Assembly (NCBI RefSeq): GCF_963676735.1
Contig: NZ_OY781464.1
Span: 1,583,001 to 1,647,000, forward strand
Direction: 5' to 3'
Length of the DNA stretch: 64,000 nt
Source of the DNA: an uncultured Draconibacterium sp.
Lineage (GTDB): Bacteria > Bacteroidota > Bacteroidia > Bacteroidales > Prolixibacteraceae
Shown here: positions 25,560 to 34,143 of the stretch, piece after piece
Layout of the letters: each line of letters opens with the position of its first letter
How positions within the stretch are numbered: position 1 is the stretch's first letter
The notes under the pieces: generated by a model
Seen by the model: the letters and a program-made list of their open reading frames with translations, nothing else
What the model was told of the DNA's origin: nothing
The model's database searches: none
Program-made: the position numbers and the translations under genes

Positions 25560-26063
25560 ATGAACGACCTTATTCGATTTAAAAAACTGGAAGAGCAAGA
25601 TTTGAAGCTCGTTGCTGAAATATACAATTATTATATCGAGCATTCTACTGCAACATTTCATACTACACGGGTTAAGGAGGTTGATTTACAACAGCTGATT
25701 CCTTTGGGTCATGGCAAATATGTTTCGTTCCTGATTTATTATAACGATGTTGTGGCCGGGTACTGCTACCTTGGGCAATACAAAAACAGGCCGGCATACG
25801 ATCGCACCGCTGAAGTTACCATTTATCTGCATCACGCCTTTTGGGGCAAAGGCATTGCCCGTAAGGCTATGCTGCATCTTGAAAAGGTGGCCCGGGAAAA
25901 AAATATTTGTGTGTTGCTCGGAATTATTACGGGCGAAAATGTGCCAAGTGTAAAGTTGTTTGAGCGAATGGGCTACGAAAAATGTGCCCATTTTAAGCAG
26001 ATAGGCGAGAAGTTTGGCCGCTTGCTCGATGTGGTGGCCTATCAAAAACTGATAGACTTATAA
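25560..26063 (+). CDS. GNAT N-acetyltransferase (phosphinothricin-acetyltransferase-like)
   Basis: A 167-residue acetyl-CoA-dependent acetyltransferase. The N-terminal YNYYIEHSTATFHT segment is typical of the PAT/MnaT (amino-acid-type) subgroup, which acetylates amino groups of amino acids or phosphinothricin. Acetyl-CoA binding is supported by VTIYLHHAFWGKGIARKAM (the Q/R-x-x-G-x-G/A motif appears as WGKGIA) and a C-terminal GENVPSVKLFERMGYE, a standard GNAT strand-helix. The substrate is not determined. It follows ridA by 51 bases. Confidence 0.88.
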   Translation: MNDLIRFKKLEEQDLKLVAEIYNYYIEHSTATFHTTRVKEVDLQQLIPLGHGKYVSFLIYYNDVVAGYCYLGQYKNRPAYDRTAEVTIYLHHAFWGKGIARKAMLHLEKVAREKNICVLLGIITGENVPSVKLFERMGYEKCAHFKQIGEKFGRLLDVVAYQKLIDL

Positions 26064-26176
26064 ATTTTTTTATCTGCAAATCCTGCGAATTATAACGGTT
26101 GGCAAATGAAAGAGCCAATTGGTAGAATACAAATTAGTGCGATTGATGCAATTGCAGATACGTTTAAAACAAAATA

Positions 26177-26205
26177 AAAAGGGTTTCCGTTTTGGAAACC
26201 CTTTT
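26177..26205 (-). terminator. Intrinsic terminator of rpsF-rpsR-rplI
   Basis: AAAAGGGTTTCC (26177-26188) pairs with GGAAACCCTTTT (26194-26205). On the minus strand T-rich sequence follows. It lies 33 bases after the rplI stop codon. Confidence 0.82.
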
Positions 26206-26238
26206 ACCGTTTTTAGTATTGTGTGTGCAAAAATATGC

Positions 26239-26685
26239 TTATTCCGCAACAACTTCAAATTCAATTTCAACCACCACTTCTTTGTGCAGTTTAATTTTAG
26301 CTGTATGGGTACCAACTTCTTTGATGCTGTCTTCAGGAATAGAAATCTGTTTGCGGTCGATTTCAAATCCTTTTTTGTTAATTGCTTCAGCCAATTGAAT
26401 GGTGTTAACCGAACCAAAGATTTTGCCTGAAGTACTTGTTTTAGCACCAATCGAAATTTTCTTGGCAACAATTTGCTCTGCAATTTTTGTTGCTTCTTCT
26501 TTCAACTTAGCCTCTTTGTGCGCACGTTGTTTAATGTTTTCGGCCAAAACTTTTTTAGCCGACTCGGTAGCAACAACAGCTTTTTTCTGAGGAATCAGAA
26601 AGTTACGACCGTAACCATCTTTAACCTCAACAATATCGTCTTTGCTTCCTAAACGCTCTACGTCTTGTAATAATATAATTTCCAT
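26239..26685 (-). CDS. rplI: Ribosomal protein bL9
   Basis: Large-subunit protein with an N-terminal globular domain binding 23S rRNA, a long connecting helix and a C-terminal domain reaching across the ribosome surface. The start MEIILLQDVERLGSKDDIVEVKDGYGRNFLIP is the family signature (Gly-Tyr-Gly-Arg-Asn-Phe). The helix with alternating Lys/Glu/Ala (about residues 40-75) and the C-terminal IGAKTSTSGKIFGSV also match. Length 148 is normal. It is the last gene of the rpsF-rpsR-rplI operon, 14 bases after rpsR; this Bacteroidota arrangement lacks the ssb or priB gene inserted in many proteobacteria. Confidence 0.97.
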   Translation of the reverse strand: MEIILLQDVERLGSKDDIVEVKDGYGRNFLIPQKKAVVATESAKKVLAENIKQRAHKEAKLKEEATKIAEQIVAKKISIGAKTSTSGKIFGSVNTIQLAEAINKKGFEIDRKQISIPEDSIKEVGTHTAKIKLHKEVVVEIEFEVVAE

Positions 26686-26699
26686 TTCAAGTCCTCCTC

Positions 26700-26966
26700 T
26701 TATTTCATCATGTCGGTTACAAATGGTAACAAAGCAATTTGGCGGGCACGTTTTACAGCCTGGCCAACTTTGCGTTGGTACTTTAACGAAGTTCCGGTAA
26801 TACGACGAGGTAAAATTTTACCTTGTTCGTTCAGGAATTTTTTCAAAAACTCAGGGTCTTTGTAATCCACATATTTGATTCCGTTCTTCTTGAAACGGCA
26901 ATATTTTTTCTTTTTGATTTCTACTGACGGTGGAGTCAGGTATCTGATTTCACTTCCTTGTGCCAT
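26700..26966 (-). CDS. rpsR: Ribosomal protein bS18
   Basis: Small-subunit protein that pairs with bS6 on the platform of the 30S subunit. The Lys/Arg-rich core KKYCRFKKNGIKYVDYKD and the rRNA-binding LPRRITGTSLKYQRKVGQAVKRARQIALLPF are diagnostic. Residues 1-15 form the divergent tail seen in Bacteroidota. It lies three bases after rpsF (stop at 26970) and 14 bases before rplI, so translation is tightly coupled. Confidence 0.97.
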   Translation of the reverse strand: MAQGSEIRYLTPPSVEIKKKKYCRFKKNGIKYVDYKDPEFLKKFLNEQGKILPRRITGTSLKYQRKVGQAVKRARQIALLPFVTDMMK

Positions 26967-26969
26967 GGT

Positions 26970-27326
26970 TTAATCCTCCTTTTTTTCTGTTTTTTCTTTC
27001 TGAAGTTTTCTTCTCTTCTCGCTGTATGCAACCGCATACTTGTCGAGTTTTACAGTCATGAAACGGATAACGCGCTCGTCGCGACGGAAATCGGTTTCCA
27101 TTTTTGTAATAAATGCAGGATCGGCTTTAAATTCAAATAAGTGATAAAAGCCAGTAGATTTTTTCTGAATTGGGTAAGCCAGTTTTTTCATTCCCCAATT
27201 TTCTTCATGAAGCATCTCACCTCCGTTGTCTTTGATGAGATCTCTGAATTTGTTTACCGCTTCCTTTACCTGTGGCTCAGATAAAACGGGAGTACAAATG
27301 AAAACGGTTTCGTACTGATTCAACAT
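26970..27326 (-). CDS. rpsF: Ribosomal protein bS6
   Basis: Ferredoxin-like small-subunit protein that assembles as a pair with bS18. QYETVFICTPVLSE is the family N-terminus, followed by ENWGMKKLAYPIQKK and VIRFMTVKLDKYA. I start at the ATG at 27326 (MLNQYETVF); a second ATG at 27332 would add two residues. The C-terminal tail is Lys/Glu-rich, as usual. First gene of the rpsF-rpsR-rplI operon. The leader contains a 14-base perfect palindrome (TCCAAAATTTTGGA, 27360-27373), which may be a promoter or regulatory element, but no autoregulatory bS6:bS18 RNA site was recognised. Confidence 0.97.
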   Translation of the reverse strand: MLNQYETVFICTPVLSEPQVKEAVNKFRDLIKDNGGEMLHEENWGMKKLAYPIQKKSTGFYHLFEFKADPAFITKMETDFRRDERVIRFMTVKLDKYAVAYSEKRRKLQKEKTEKKED

Positions 27327-27464
27327 AATCATCTAATTTTTAAATTATTAAATATAATATCCAAAATTTTGGACGCGCAAAAATAGAAATAAATTGTTAT
27401 TTATCAAACAGTTTGGGGTTTTTTCGAGAATATAATTGAATTGTTAAGGGAGTTTCGGTTTTGC

Positions 27465-27542
27465 TGTCATTTCGAACGAAGAAAGAAATCTGTTTGTGTA
27501 AGCTGTTAATGCAACAGATTTCTCACAACGTTCGATATGACA
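27465..27542. repeat. Imperfect inverted repeat, REP-like
   Basis: Two 30-base arms (27465-27494 and 27513-27542) match as an inverted repeat at 25 of 30 positions: TGTCATTTCGAACG at the outer left, CGTTCGATATGACA at the outer right. The 18-base spacer is unrelated. It lies between the ribosomal operon and the carboxylase gene. The form resembles dispersed palindromes with a TGTCATTTCGA end seen in other Bacteroidota genomes, but this window holds only one copy. Confidence 0.6.
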
Positions 27543-27560
27543 ATCTTACTACTTTCTTTC

Positions 27561-29096
27561 TTAAAGCGGTATATTCCCATGTTTTTTTGGCGGATTCGAC
27601 ATGCGTTTATTTGAAGTCATATCCAAAGCATCGATTACTTTCCTTCGGGTTTCACGCGGGTGAATAATTTCATCGATATACCCCAGCGAAGCAGCTTTAT
27701 ACGGATTGGCAAATTTATCGCGGTAATCCTGTACTTTGGCCGCTTTCTCTTCATCGGTCATTTTTTCGCGATGGATTATATTTATTGCACCTTCGGGGCC
27801 CATAACCGCAATTTCGGCAGTTGGGTAAGCCAGGTTTACGTCGCCACCAATGTGCTTACTCGACATAACATCGTAGGCACCACCATAGGCCTTGCGGGTA
27901 ATTACGGTAACTTTTGGTACGGTAGCTTCCGAGAAGGCATACAGTAATTTTGCACCGTGTTTAATTATACCACCAAATTCTTGTCCGGTACCGGGTAAAA
28001 AGCCGGGTACGTCAACAAAAGTTACCAGCGGCAGGTTAAAAGCATCGCAAAAGCGCACAAAGCGTGCAGCTTTAACCGATGAATTAATATCGAGCACTCC
28101 GGCAAGGTGAGCCGGTTGGTTGGCCACAATTCCCACGGGGCGTCCTGCAAAACGGGCAAAACCAACAATTATGTTTTGTGCATATTGCGGTTGCACTTCC
28201 AGAAAATGTTTGTTGTCTATCACATTCTGGATGATATCGTGCATGTCGTAAGGTTTATTGGGGTCGGCCGGTACAATTTCCTGCAATTCCTCAATAATTC
28301 GGTCTGATGGGTCGATGGTTGGTTTTACCGGAGGATCTTCCAGGTTGTTTGATGGAAGAAAACTCAGCAACTCACGCACCATCATAAGTGTTTGGTCTTC
28401 GTCGTTTCCGGTAAAATGAGCAACACCACTTTTCGAGCTGTGTGTATGTGCACCTCCCAGTTCCTCTTTTGTTACATCTTCGTGGGTTACTGTTTTAATA
28501 ACTTCGGGGCCGGTTACAAACATGTGGCTTTTTTCGTTCACCATAAAAATAAAGTCGGTGAGGGCAGGAGAGTACACTGCTCCGCCGGCACAAGGGCCAA
28601 GTATTGCCGAAATTTGCGGAATAACGCCTGATGATACCACATTGTTATAAAAGATGTCGGCATAACCGGCAAGACTCTCAACACCCTCTTGTATACGAGC
28701 ACCTCCCGAATCGTTTAAGCCAACCAAAGGAGCACCCATTTTTAGAGCGAGTTCCTGAATTTTTACAATTTTATCGGCATTGGCACGGCTTAGCGAACCT
28801 CCGAATACGGTAAAATCCTGGGCAAAAACATAAACCAGTCGTCCGTTTACTTTCCCATATCCCGAAATTAAACCATCACCCAATACTTTTTTGGCTTCCA
28901 TGCCAAAGTCGTAGTTACGGTGGGTCATTAATTTGTCAATTTCGGTAAAAGTACCCGGGTCGAGTAGTTGAAGAATGCGTTCGCGGGCTGTTTTTTTGCC
29001 TGCAGCATGTTGTTTTTCAATTCGTTCCTGGCCTCCACCCAGTTCTGCCTGGGCATTAAAAATTTCAAGCTGTTTGTATTTTGCTTTTAAATCCAT
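27561..29096 (-). CDS. Acyl-CoA carboxylase carboxyltransferase (beta) subunit
   Basis: Transfers carboxyl from biotin to an acyl-CoA, most likely propionyl-CoA (methylmalonyl-CoA forming) or used in reverse as methylmalonyl-CoA decarboxylase. The ATG at 29096 (MDLKAKYKQLEIFNA) is preferred to a TTG at 29120, which would run into the BCCP stop region. Carboxyltransferase core features: DFTVFGGSLS, GLNDSGGARIQEGVESL, GPCAGGAVYSPALTDFIFMV and, in the C-terminal half, DVPGFLPGTGQEFGGIIKHGAK and AYGGAYDVM. Length 511 fits the PccB/MmdA type. It is the third gene of a compact unit (biotin carboxylase, biotin carrier, carboxyltransferase), ten bases after the carrier stop. Substrate is inferred from family, not proven. 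Confidence 0.93.
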   Translation of the reverse strand: MDLKAKYKQLEIFNAQAELGGGQERIEKQHAAGKKTARERILQLLDPGTFTEIDKLMTHRNYDFGMEAKKVLGDGLISGYGKVNGRLVYVFAQDFTVFGGSLSRANADKIVKIQELALKMGAPLVGLNDSGGARIQEGVESLAGYADIFYNNVVSSGVIPQISAILGPCAGGAVYSPALTDFIFMVNEKSHMFVTGPEVIKTVTHEDVTKEELGGAHTHSSKSGVAHFTGNDEDQTLMMVRELLSFLPSNNLEDPPVKPTIDPSDRIIEELQEIVPADPNKPYDMHDIIQNVIDNKHFLEVQPQYAQNIIVGFARFAGRPVGIVANQPAHLAGVLDINSSVKAARFVRFCDAFNLPLVTFVDVPGFLPGTGQEFGGIIKHGAKLLYAFSEATVPKVTVITRKAYGGAYDVMSSKHIGGDVNLAYPTAEIAVMGPEGAINIIHREKMTDEEKAAKVQDYRDKFANPYKAASLGYIDEIIHPRETRRKVIDALDMTSNKRMSNPPKKHGNIPL

Positions 29097-29106
29097 TTTT
29101 TTTCTT

Positions 29107-29616
29107 TTAATCCAATTCAATCAAAACCTGGTTGCTGTCAATGGTATCCTGATTTTTAACATTTACTTTTTTTACAGTTCCGTCTTTGGGAGCTTTGTAT
29201 TCGCTTTCCATTTTCATGGCAGAAATAATAATAACAGTGTCGCCTTCTTTTACTGTATCGCCTTCTTTAACCAAAATATTAACAACCTTTCCGGGCATGG
29301 GCGAAGAAATCTTGTTGTCTCCCTGTCCAGCTCCGTTCGCATTTCTGTTTTGTAAATATCTTGCTTCTGCATCAATCACTTCCACCTCGAAATTATCGTA
29401 AAGGGTGTAGGCGGTGTATTTTTTCGGAGTTGCTTCAGGTACCAGTTCAATATTGTACGAATGCCCGCTTTCAAGTATTGAAAAAGTTCCGTCAGCTGTG
29501 TGCATAAGGTCAACATTGTAGACTTTTCCGTCTACTTCTATTTCCAAAATGTTTCCATCTTGTTTTAGCAAATTGACCCATGCCAGTCTATCGCCAATTT
29601 TAATTTCAACAGCCAT
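29107..29616 (-). CDS. Biotin carboxyl carrier protein of the acyl-CoA carboxylase
   Basis: Carries the biotin that shuttles carboxyl between the two catalytic subunits. The N-terminal half (residues 1-90) is a beta-rich extension with MAVEIKIGDRLAWV, unlike the Pro/Ala-rich linker of AccB. The C-terminal biotinyl domain begins KISSPMPGKVVNILV and carries the biotinylation motif SAMKMES, with the modified Lys near residue 134. It sits nine bases after the biotin carboxylase gene and ten bases before the carboxyltransferase, so the three are almost certainly one operon. Confidence 0.93.
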   Translation of the reverse strand: MAVEIKIGDRLAWVNLLKQDGNILEIEVDGKVYNVDLMHTADGTFSILESGHSYNIELVPEATPKKYTAYTLYDNFEVEVIDAEARYLQNRNANGAGQGDNKISSPMPGKVVNILVKEGDTVKEGDTVIIISAMKMESEYKAPKDGTVKKVNVKNQDTIDSNQVLIELD

Positions 29617-29625
29617 ATTTATAGT

Positions 29626-31131
29626 TTAAAAATGATTTACGTATGGGATTTTTTTCCAGCGACTTTGTGCCGGAACAAATTCTTTATGTACTTCTTCAGT
29701 ACTTCCTAATTTATCAAGGTAATCAATAAAAGCCGCAATAATAACCATGTCTTCAGGGTTGTCTTTTGTTGCTTTCGATAGTAATTGTTCCTGATTTTTT
29801 TCAATAAAATGTGTGTCGTAATTTCCTGAAATAAAATTTTTGTTGTTCATTACGCGTTCGAGCATTTTTATTGAGGTTTTTACACCGGTTATTTTGTATT
29901 CGTACAAAGCTCTGCGCATTCGGGCGATGGCTTCGTCGCGGGTTTTTCCCCAAACAATTAATTTTGAAATCATTGGGTCGTAATAAATAGGTATTTCGTA
30001 GCCTTCGTAAACGTAGCCGTCGGTACGAACCCCCAAACCCAGTGGTGCCGAAATTTTATGAACCTTGCCGGCACTGGGCATAAAATTATTATCCGGATCT
30101 TCCGCATAAACCCTGCACTCAATGGCATGCCCCTTTTGTTTTAAATCGCTTTGGCCAAATTCGAGTTTACGGCCTTCTGCAACATAAATTTGTTGTTTTA
30201 CCAAATCAATTCCGGTAACTCGCTCTGTAATCGGGTGCTCAACCTGCAGGCGCGTGTTCATTTCCAGAAAATAATAATTTAGGTCGTTGTCAACCAAAAA
30301 CTCAATGGTACCTGCCCCTACGTAATTAACAGCTTTGGCAGCTTCTACGGCCGCTTTGCCCATTTCGTCGCGCAGTTCCTGTGTCATCAGTGGAGACGGT
30401 GTTTCTTCAATCATTTTCTGGTGACGTCGCTGCACAGAACATTCGCGTTCAAACAGGTGTACGGTATTTCCGTGTTGGTCGGCCAAAATCTGAAACTCGA
30501 TATGATGTGGCGAAGTAATGTATTTTTCGATGTAAACAGCATCATCACCAAATGCGGCTTTAGCTTCTGAACGCGCTGCACGCACTGCCGAAACAACTTC
30601 CGATTCGTTTTTCACCAGGCGCATGCCTTTTCCTCCGCCACCTGCTGATGCTTTAATCATTACCGGAAGCCCAATGCTTTTGATTACCTCAAGAGCTTCA
30701 TCTTCTGTTTTTATTTCGCCATCGGTACCCGGAACTACTGGTATTCCAGCTTTTGTCATTGCATCCCGAGCCTGTATTTTATCGCCCATTTGGATAATAA
30801 CTTCAGGCGAAGGACCAATAAAAATAATACCTTCGTTGGTACAACGACGTGCAAATTCTGCATTTTCGGAGAGAAAACCATAGCCGGGATGTATGGCATC
30901 TGCGCCACTTTCTTTGGCAATTTCTATTATTTTATCAACGTTTAAGTAGCTCTCGCTCGAAGGAGCTTTTCCAACATAATAGGCTTCATGTGAATAGCGA
31001 ACATGAAGTGATGTTCTGTCGGCTTCCGAGTAAATGGCAACGGTTTCAATGTCCAGTTCCCTGCAGGTTCGCATCACACGAATTGCAATTTCGCCTCGGT
31101 TTGCGATTAGAATCTTTTTGATTTTGTTCAT
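29626..31131 (-). CDS. Biotin carboxylase subunit of acyl-CoA carboxylase (ATP-grasp)
   Basis: Uses ATP and bicarbonate to carboxylate biotin. The N-terminal domain is KKILIANRGEIAIRVMRTCRE, followed by the ATP-grasp glycine loop KASAGGGGKGMRLV (about residue 160), the catalytic ECSVQRRHQK and the substrate-binding EMNTRLQVEHPITE. The C-terminal biotin-carboxylase domain includes HAIECRVYAEDP. The 501 residues are slightly longer than the usual AccC (about 450), with a C-terminal extension of about 50 residues rich in charged residues (LGSTEEVHKEFVPAQ), as in propionyl-CoA-type carboxylases. First gene of the three-gene unit; it is divergent from the DUF5916 gene. Confidence 0.94.
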   Translation of the reverse strand: MNKIKKILIANRGEIAIRVMRTCRELDIETVAIYSEADRTSLHVRYSHEAYYVGKAPSSESYLNVDKIIEIAKESGADAIHPGYGFLSENAEFARRCTNEGIIFIGPSPEVIIQMGDKIQARDAMTKAGIPVVPGTDGEIKTEDEALEVIKSIGLPVMIKASAGGGGKGMRLVKNESEVVSAVRAARSEAKAAFGDDAVYIEKYITSPHHIEFQILADQHGNTVHLFERECSVQRRHQKMIEETPSPLMTQELRDEMGKAAVEAAKAVNYVGAGTIEFLVDNDLNYYFLEMNTRLQVEHPITERVTGIDLVKQQIYVAEGRKLEFGQSDLKQKGHAIECRVYAEDPDNNFMPSAGKVHKISAPLGLGVRTDGYVYEGYEIPIYYDPMISKLIVWGKTRDEAIARMRRALYEYKITGVKTSIKMLERVMNNKNFISGNYDTHFIEKNQEQLLSKATKDNPEDMVIIAAFIDYLDKLGSTEEVHKEFVPAQSRWKKIPYVNHF

Positions 31132-31387
31132 ACAAGTTTGAAATCAATAATTTTAAATCATCTCAATTGCTGCAAATAATAACTCTGTTTTTGAAAAATT
31201 GTTTAGCTCTGCCTGATTTGGCATTGAAGTTACTTGTTGTTCAATACGTTAATACGGCTATTTTGTTAATAAATGTAAAAAGAAGCTATTTGAAAGGATA
31301 AAAGATTAGTGAAATTTGAATTACAAAAACAATGGTTCTAAAATTATATTTTTTATGATAACTATTTTTTTCTTCTTTATTATTACT

Positions 31388-31395
31388 TATTTTTG
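31388..31395 (+). promoter_or_regulatory. Probable -7 box for the DUF5916 gene
   Basis: TATTTTTG matches TAnnTTTG and lies 20 bases before the ATG at 31416. The usual upstream TTG at 19-21 bases is not clear, so the promoter is only partly supported. Confidence 0.35.
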
Positions 31396-31415
31396 CTGCT
31401 AATATAAAACCGACC

Positions 31416-34028
31416 ATGCAATCAAAATACACTCTAACACTTCTTTTATGCTTGTTTTCTGTGTCTTTATTAAGGGCTCAGGATCTTAAATATACCCTCT
31501 CTGATGACTCGTTGGTAAATCATTATGCCAGTATTAAAAGAGTATATTATGCTACACGTACGTCGTTGGTTCCAAAAATCGACGGTAAGCTTGATGACGA
31601 ATGTTGGCAATCAGTTGGGAAATGGGATGGTGGTTTTATTCAGCAACAACCACATCAGGCACATGCGCCTTCGCAAGAAACAGAAATAAAGATTTTATAC
31701 GATAATAAATACCTCTATTTTGCTATTAAGGCTTTTGACAATGAACCCGAAAAAATGAGTGTTAATTTAGGGCCTCGCGACGATTATACAGTTGGCGATA
31801 TAGCTGGTGTGGCAATTGATTCATACAACGATAAACAAACTGCTTTTGAATTTAATCTCACCTCGGCCGGACAGAAGGTTGACTTAATGCACATGGGGGA
31901 ATACGGCTGGGATTTTAACTGGAATGCCGTTTGGGATGGTAAAACATCTGTTGGAGACTCGGCCTGGTATGCCGAAATGCGGATTCCGTTTACGCAAATT
32001 CGTTTTGCAAATAGCGAAGAACACATTTGGGGAATGCACATTTGGCGATACATTTACCGACTGAGCGAAGAAAGCCAGTGGAAACTGATTCCTATTGATG
32101 CGCCTGCCATGGTTTATATTTTTGGCGAGTTACGAGGTATAAAAGATATTCCGTACAAGCGAAATTTTGAGGTAATGCCTTATGCAAGTGCTAAATATAT
32201 TCCGGAGTCGAACGATAACAATAATTTTGGTTTTGGACTTGATGGAAAAATTGGTGTTACATCAAATTTTACCCTCGACTATACCTTTAATCCTGATTTT
32301 GGGCAGGTTGAAGCCGATCCTTCTGAATTAAATCTTACATCGTACGAAACATTTTACGACGAAAAACGGCCGTTTTTTTTGGAAGGAAACAGCATATTGG
32401 AATACAATTCGGGAAGTGATATGTTGTTTTATTCCAGACGAATAGGACATGCACCGAGCTACGAACCTGATTATGATGAAGAGAATGGTGAAAGATTGGA
32501 AATGCCCGACAATACAGCGATTATAAATGCACTGAAACTTACCGGAAAAAATAAAAAAGGCTTTTCGATGGGATTGGTAAACAGCATGACCGCACGCGAA
32601 ACAGCAACTGTAAAATCTGCCGATGAGAGTATAAAAGAAGCTGTTGAGCCGTTTACAAATTTTTCAATAGCCCGCTTAAAGCAGGATTTTAATGAAGGAA
32701 GCACTGTGCTTGGTGGAATTTTTACCTCTACCGTAAGAAATATTAAAGATGAAAACCTGGAATTTTTGACCGATAATTCAATGGTTGGAGGACTTGACTT
32801 TGAGCATAACTGGAAAAACCGAAAGTACTACATTGCTGCCAAAAGCTTTGGTTCGAGGATTAGTGGTTCCGAAGAATCGATTGCGCGCTTGCAACGAAAC
32901 TCCCGGCATTATTTCCAACGCGAAGATGCGGATCATTTAAGGTATGATGAAACGAAAACCAGCCTGAGAGGCTGGGGGGGAGAGTTCGCCGGAGGAAAGC
33001 GTAGCGGAAAATTGCGCGTTACAGGCGAATTGGAATGGCGCTCACCAGGTGTAGATTTGAACGATGTTGGCTACTTGCGCCAGGCCGACTACATTAATCA
33101 GGATTTCGACCTGCAGTATCGTGTAAATAAACCCAAAGGCATTTTGTTAAACTATTCACTTCGCTTATCGCAAGGCCATAACTGGAGCTATGGTGGCGAA
33201 AACCTGCGCGATAATTTAACAACCTACCTACGCTTACGTTTTAAAAATTACTGGAAATTCGACCTGGTAGCTTATAAAGTATTTAATGAGATTGATACCC
33301 GCGCTTTACGAGGTGGCCCATCGTTACGCATGGATAACCGAAACAAATTTTCGGCAGCTTTACAAACCAACTCGCAACGCGACTTTTTTGTAGGATTACG
33401 CTCCGATTTTACCCGATATGCAGATGATATTACTTTTGAAAATTCATATACCTTTTATTTAGATTGGCGAATTAGTACCCGCTTTATGCTTTCTTCCAGC
33501 TCTACTTACATTAACGAGCAAGACAACAGCCAGTATGTAAGACGGTCGATGGTTAACGATAACTACGAATATGTAGTGGGTAACCTCGATCGACAAACAT
33601 TTTATACTACTTTTAGGGCCGAGTTTTTTATTACGCCTGAATTGTCATTGCAATATTATGGTAGCCCATATGTTTCGTCGGGAAAATACCTCGATTACCG
33701 CCGTGTAAACGATTCGAAAGCGAAAGACCTCGCCAAACGCTATGATTTTCTTACCGTTCAGGATAATCTTTTAAAAGATGATGCCGGCAATGTTTATCAC
33801 GATTTTTCGTACTACGATTTTGACTTCGAATTTCAGGAGTTTCGATCAAATTTTGTGGCACGTTGGGAATATAAAACCGGATCAACATTGTACCTGGTAT
33901 GGAGCCATAACCGCAGTAATTACGTTGATGCCTATAATTCGTCGTTGGGAAACAGTTTGAAAGACATTCGTAAAATTAGTGCAGAAAACGCTTTTATGCT
34001 CAAATTTAGTTACTGGTTCTCGTTGTAG
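31416..34028 (+). CDS. DUF5916 outer-membrane protein with N-terminal CBM9-like domain
   Basis: Signal peptide (MQSKYTLTLLLCLFSV, cleavage near LRAQ|D), then a beta-sandwich that resembles CBM9-type carbohydrate-binding modules (PKIDGKLDDECWQSVGKW ... LYDNKYLYFAIKAFDNEP, about residues 45-220). The DUF5916 section follows: MPYASAKYIPES, TLDYTFNPDFGQVEADPSELNL, FYDEKRPFFLEGNSI and LFYSRRIGH, then many alternating strands ending with an aromatic Phe/Trp tail (KFSYWFSL), as in outer-membrane beta-barrels. DUF5916 proteins are widespread in Bacteroidota but have no proven function; a role in surface glycan or peptide handling is only an inference. Divergent from the carboxylase operon, no obvious partner. 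Confidence 0.86.
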   Translation: MQSKYTLTLLLCLFSVSLLRAQDLKYTLSDDSLVNHYASIKRVYYATRTSLVPKIDGKLDDECWQSVGKWDGGFIQQQPHQAHAPSQETEIKILYDNKYLYFAIKAFDNEPEKMSVNLGPRDDYTVGDIAGVAIDSYNDKQTAFEFNLTSAGQKVDLMHMGEYGWDFNWNAVWDGKTSVGDSAWYAEMRIPFTQIRFANSEEHIWGMHIWRYIYRLSEESQWKLIPIDAPAMVYIFGELRGIKDIPYKRNFEVMPYASAKYIPESNDNNNFGFGLDGKIGVTSNFTLDYTFNPDFGQVEADPSELNLTSYETFYDEKRPFFLEGNSILEYNSGSDMLFYSRRIGHAPSYEPDYDEENGERLEMPDNTAIINALKLTGKNKKGFSMGLVNSMTARETATVKSADESIKEAVEPFTNFSIARLKQDFNEGSTVLGGIFTSTVRNIKDENLEFLTDNSMVGGLDFEHNWKNRKYYIAAKSFGSRISGSEESIARLQRNSRHYFQREDADHLRYDETKTSLRGWGGEFAGGKRSGKLRVTGELEWRSPGVDLNDVGYLRQADYINQDFDLQYRVNKPKGILLNYSLRLSQGHNWSYGGENLRDNLTTYLRLRFKNYWKFDLVAYKVFNEIDTRALRGGPSLRMDNRNKFSAALQTNSQRDFFVGLRSDFTRYADDITFENSYTFYLDWRISTRFMLSSSSTYINEQDNSQYVRRSMVNDNYEYVVGNLDRQTFYTTFRAEFFITPELSLQYYGSPYVSSGKYLDYRRVNDSKAKDLAKRYDFLTVQDNLLKDDAGNVYHDFSYYDFDFEFQEFRSNFVARWEYKTGSTLYLVWSHNRSNYVDAYNSSLGNSLKDIRKISAENAFMLKFSYWFSL

Positions 34029-34143
34029 GTACTTATTTTATCTCATACGTTTTTCAAAAAACGAATGTCCTTTTCTTATCAGACAATTTTCGCGGTTAAT
34101 AGATAATCTGATTTTACACCCAAATAAAAATTATCTTTGACGG

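Noticed and set aside
26070..26483. Minus-strand frame of 137 codons over rplI
   Set aside because: It is an alternative frame of bL9, Lys/Leu-rich and running through the rplI terminator.
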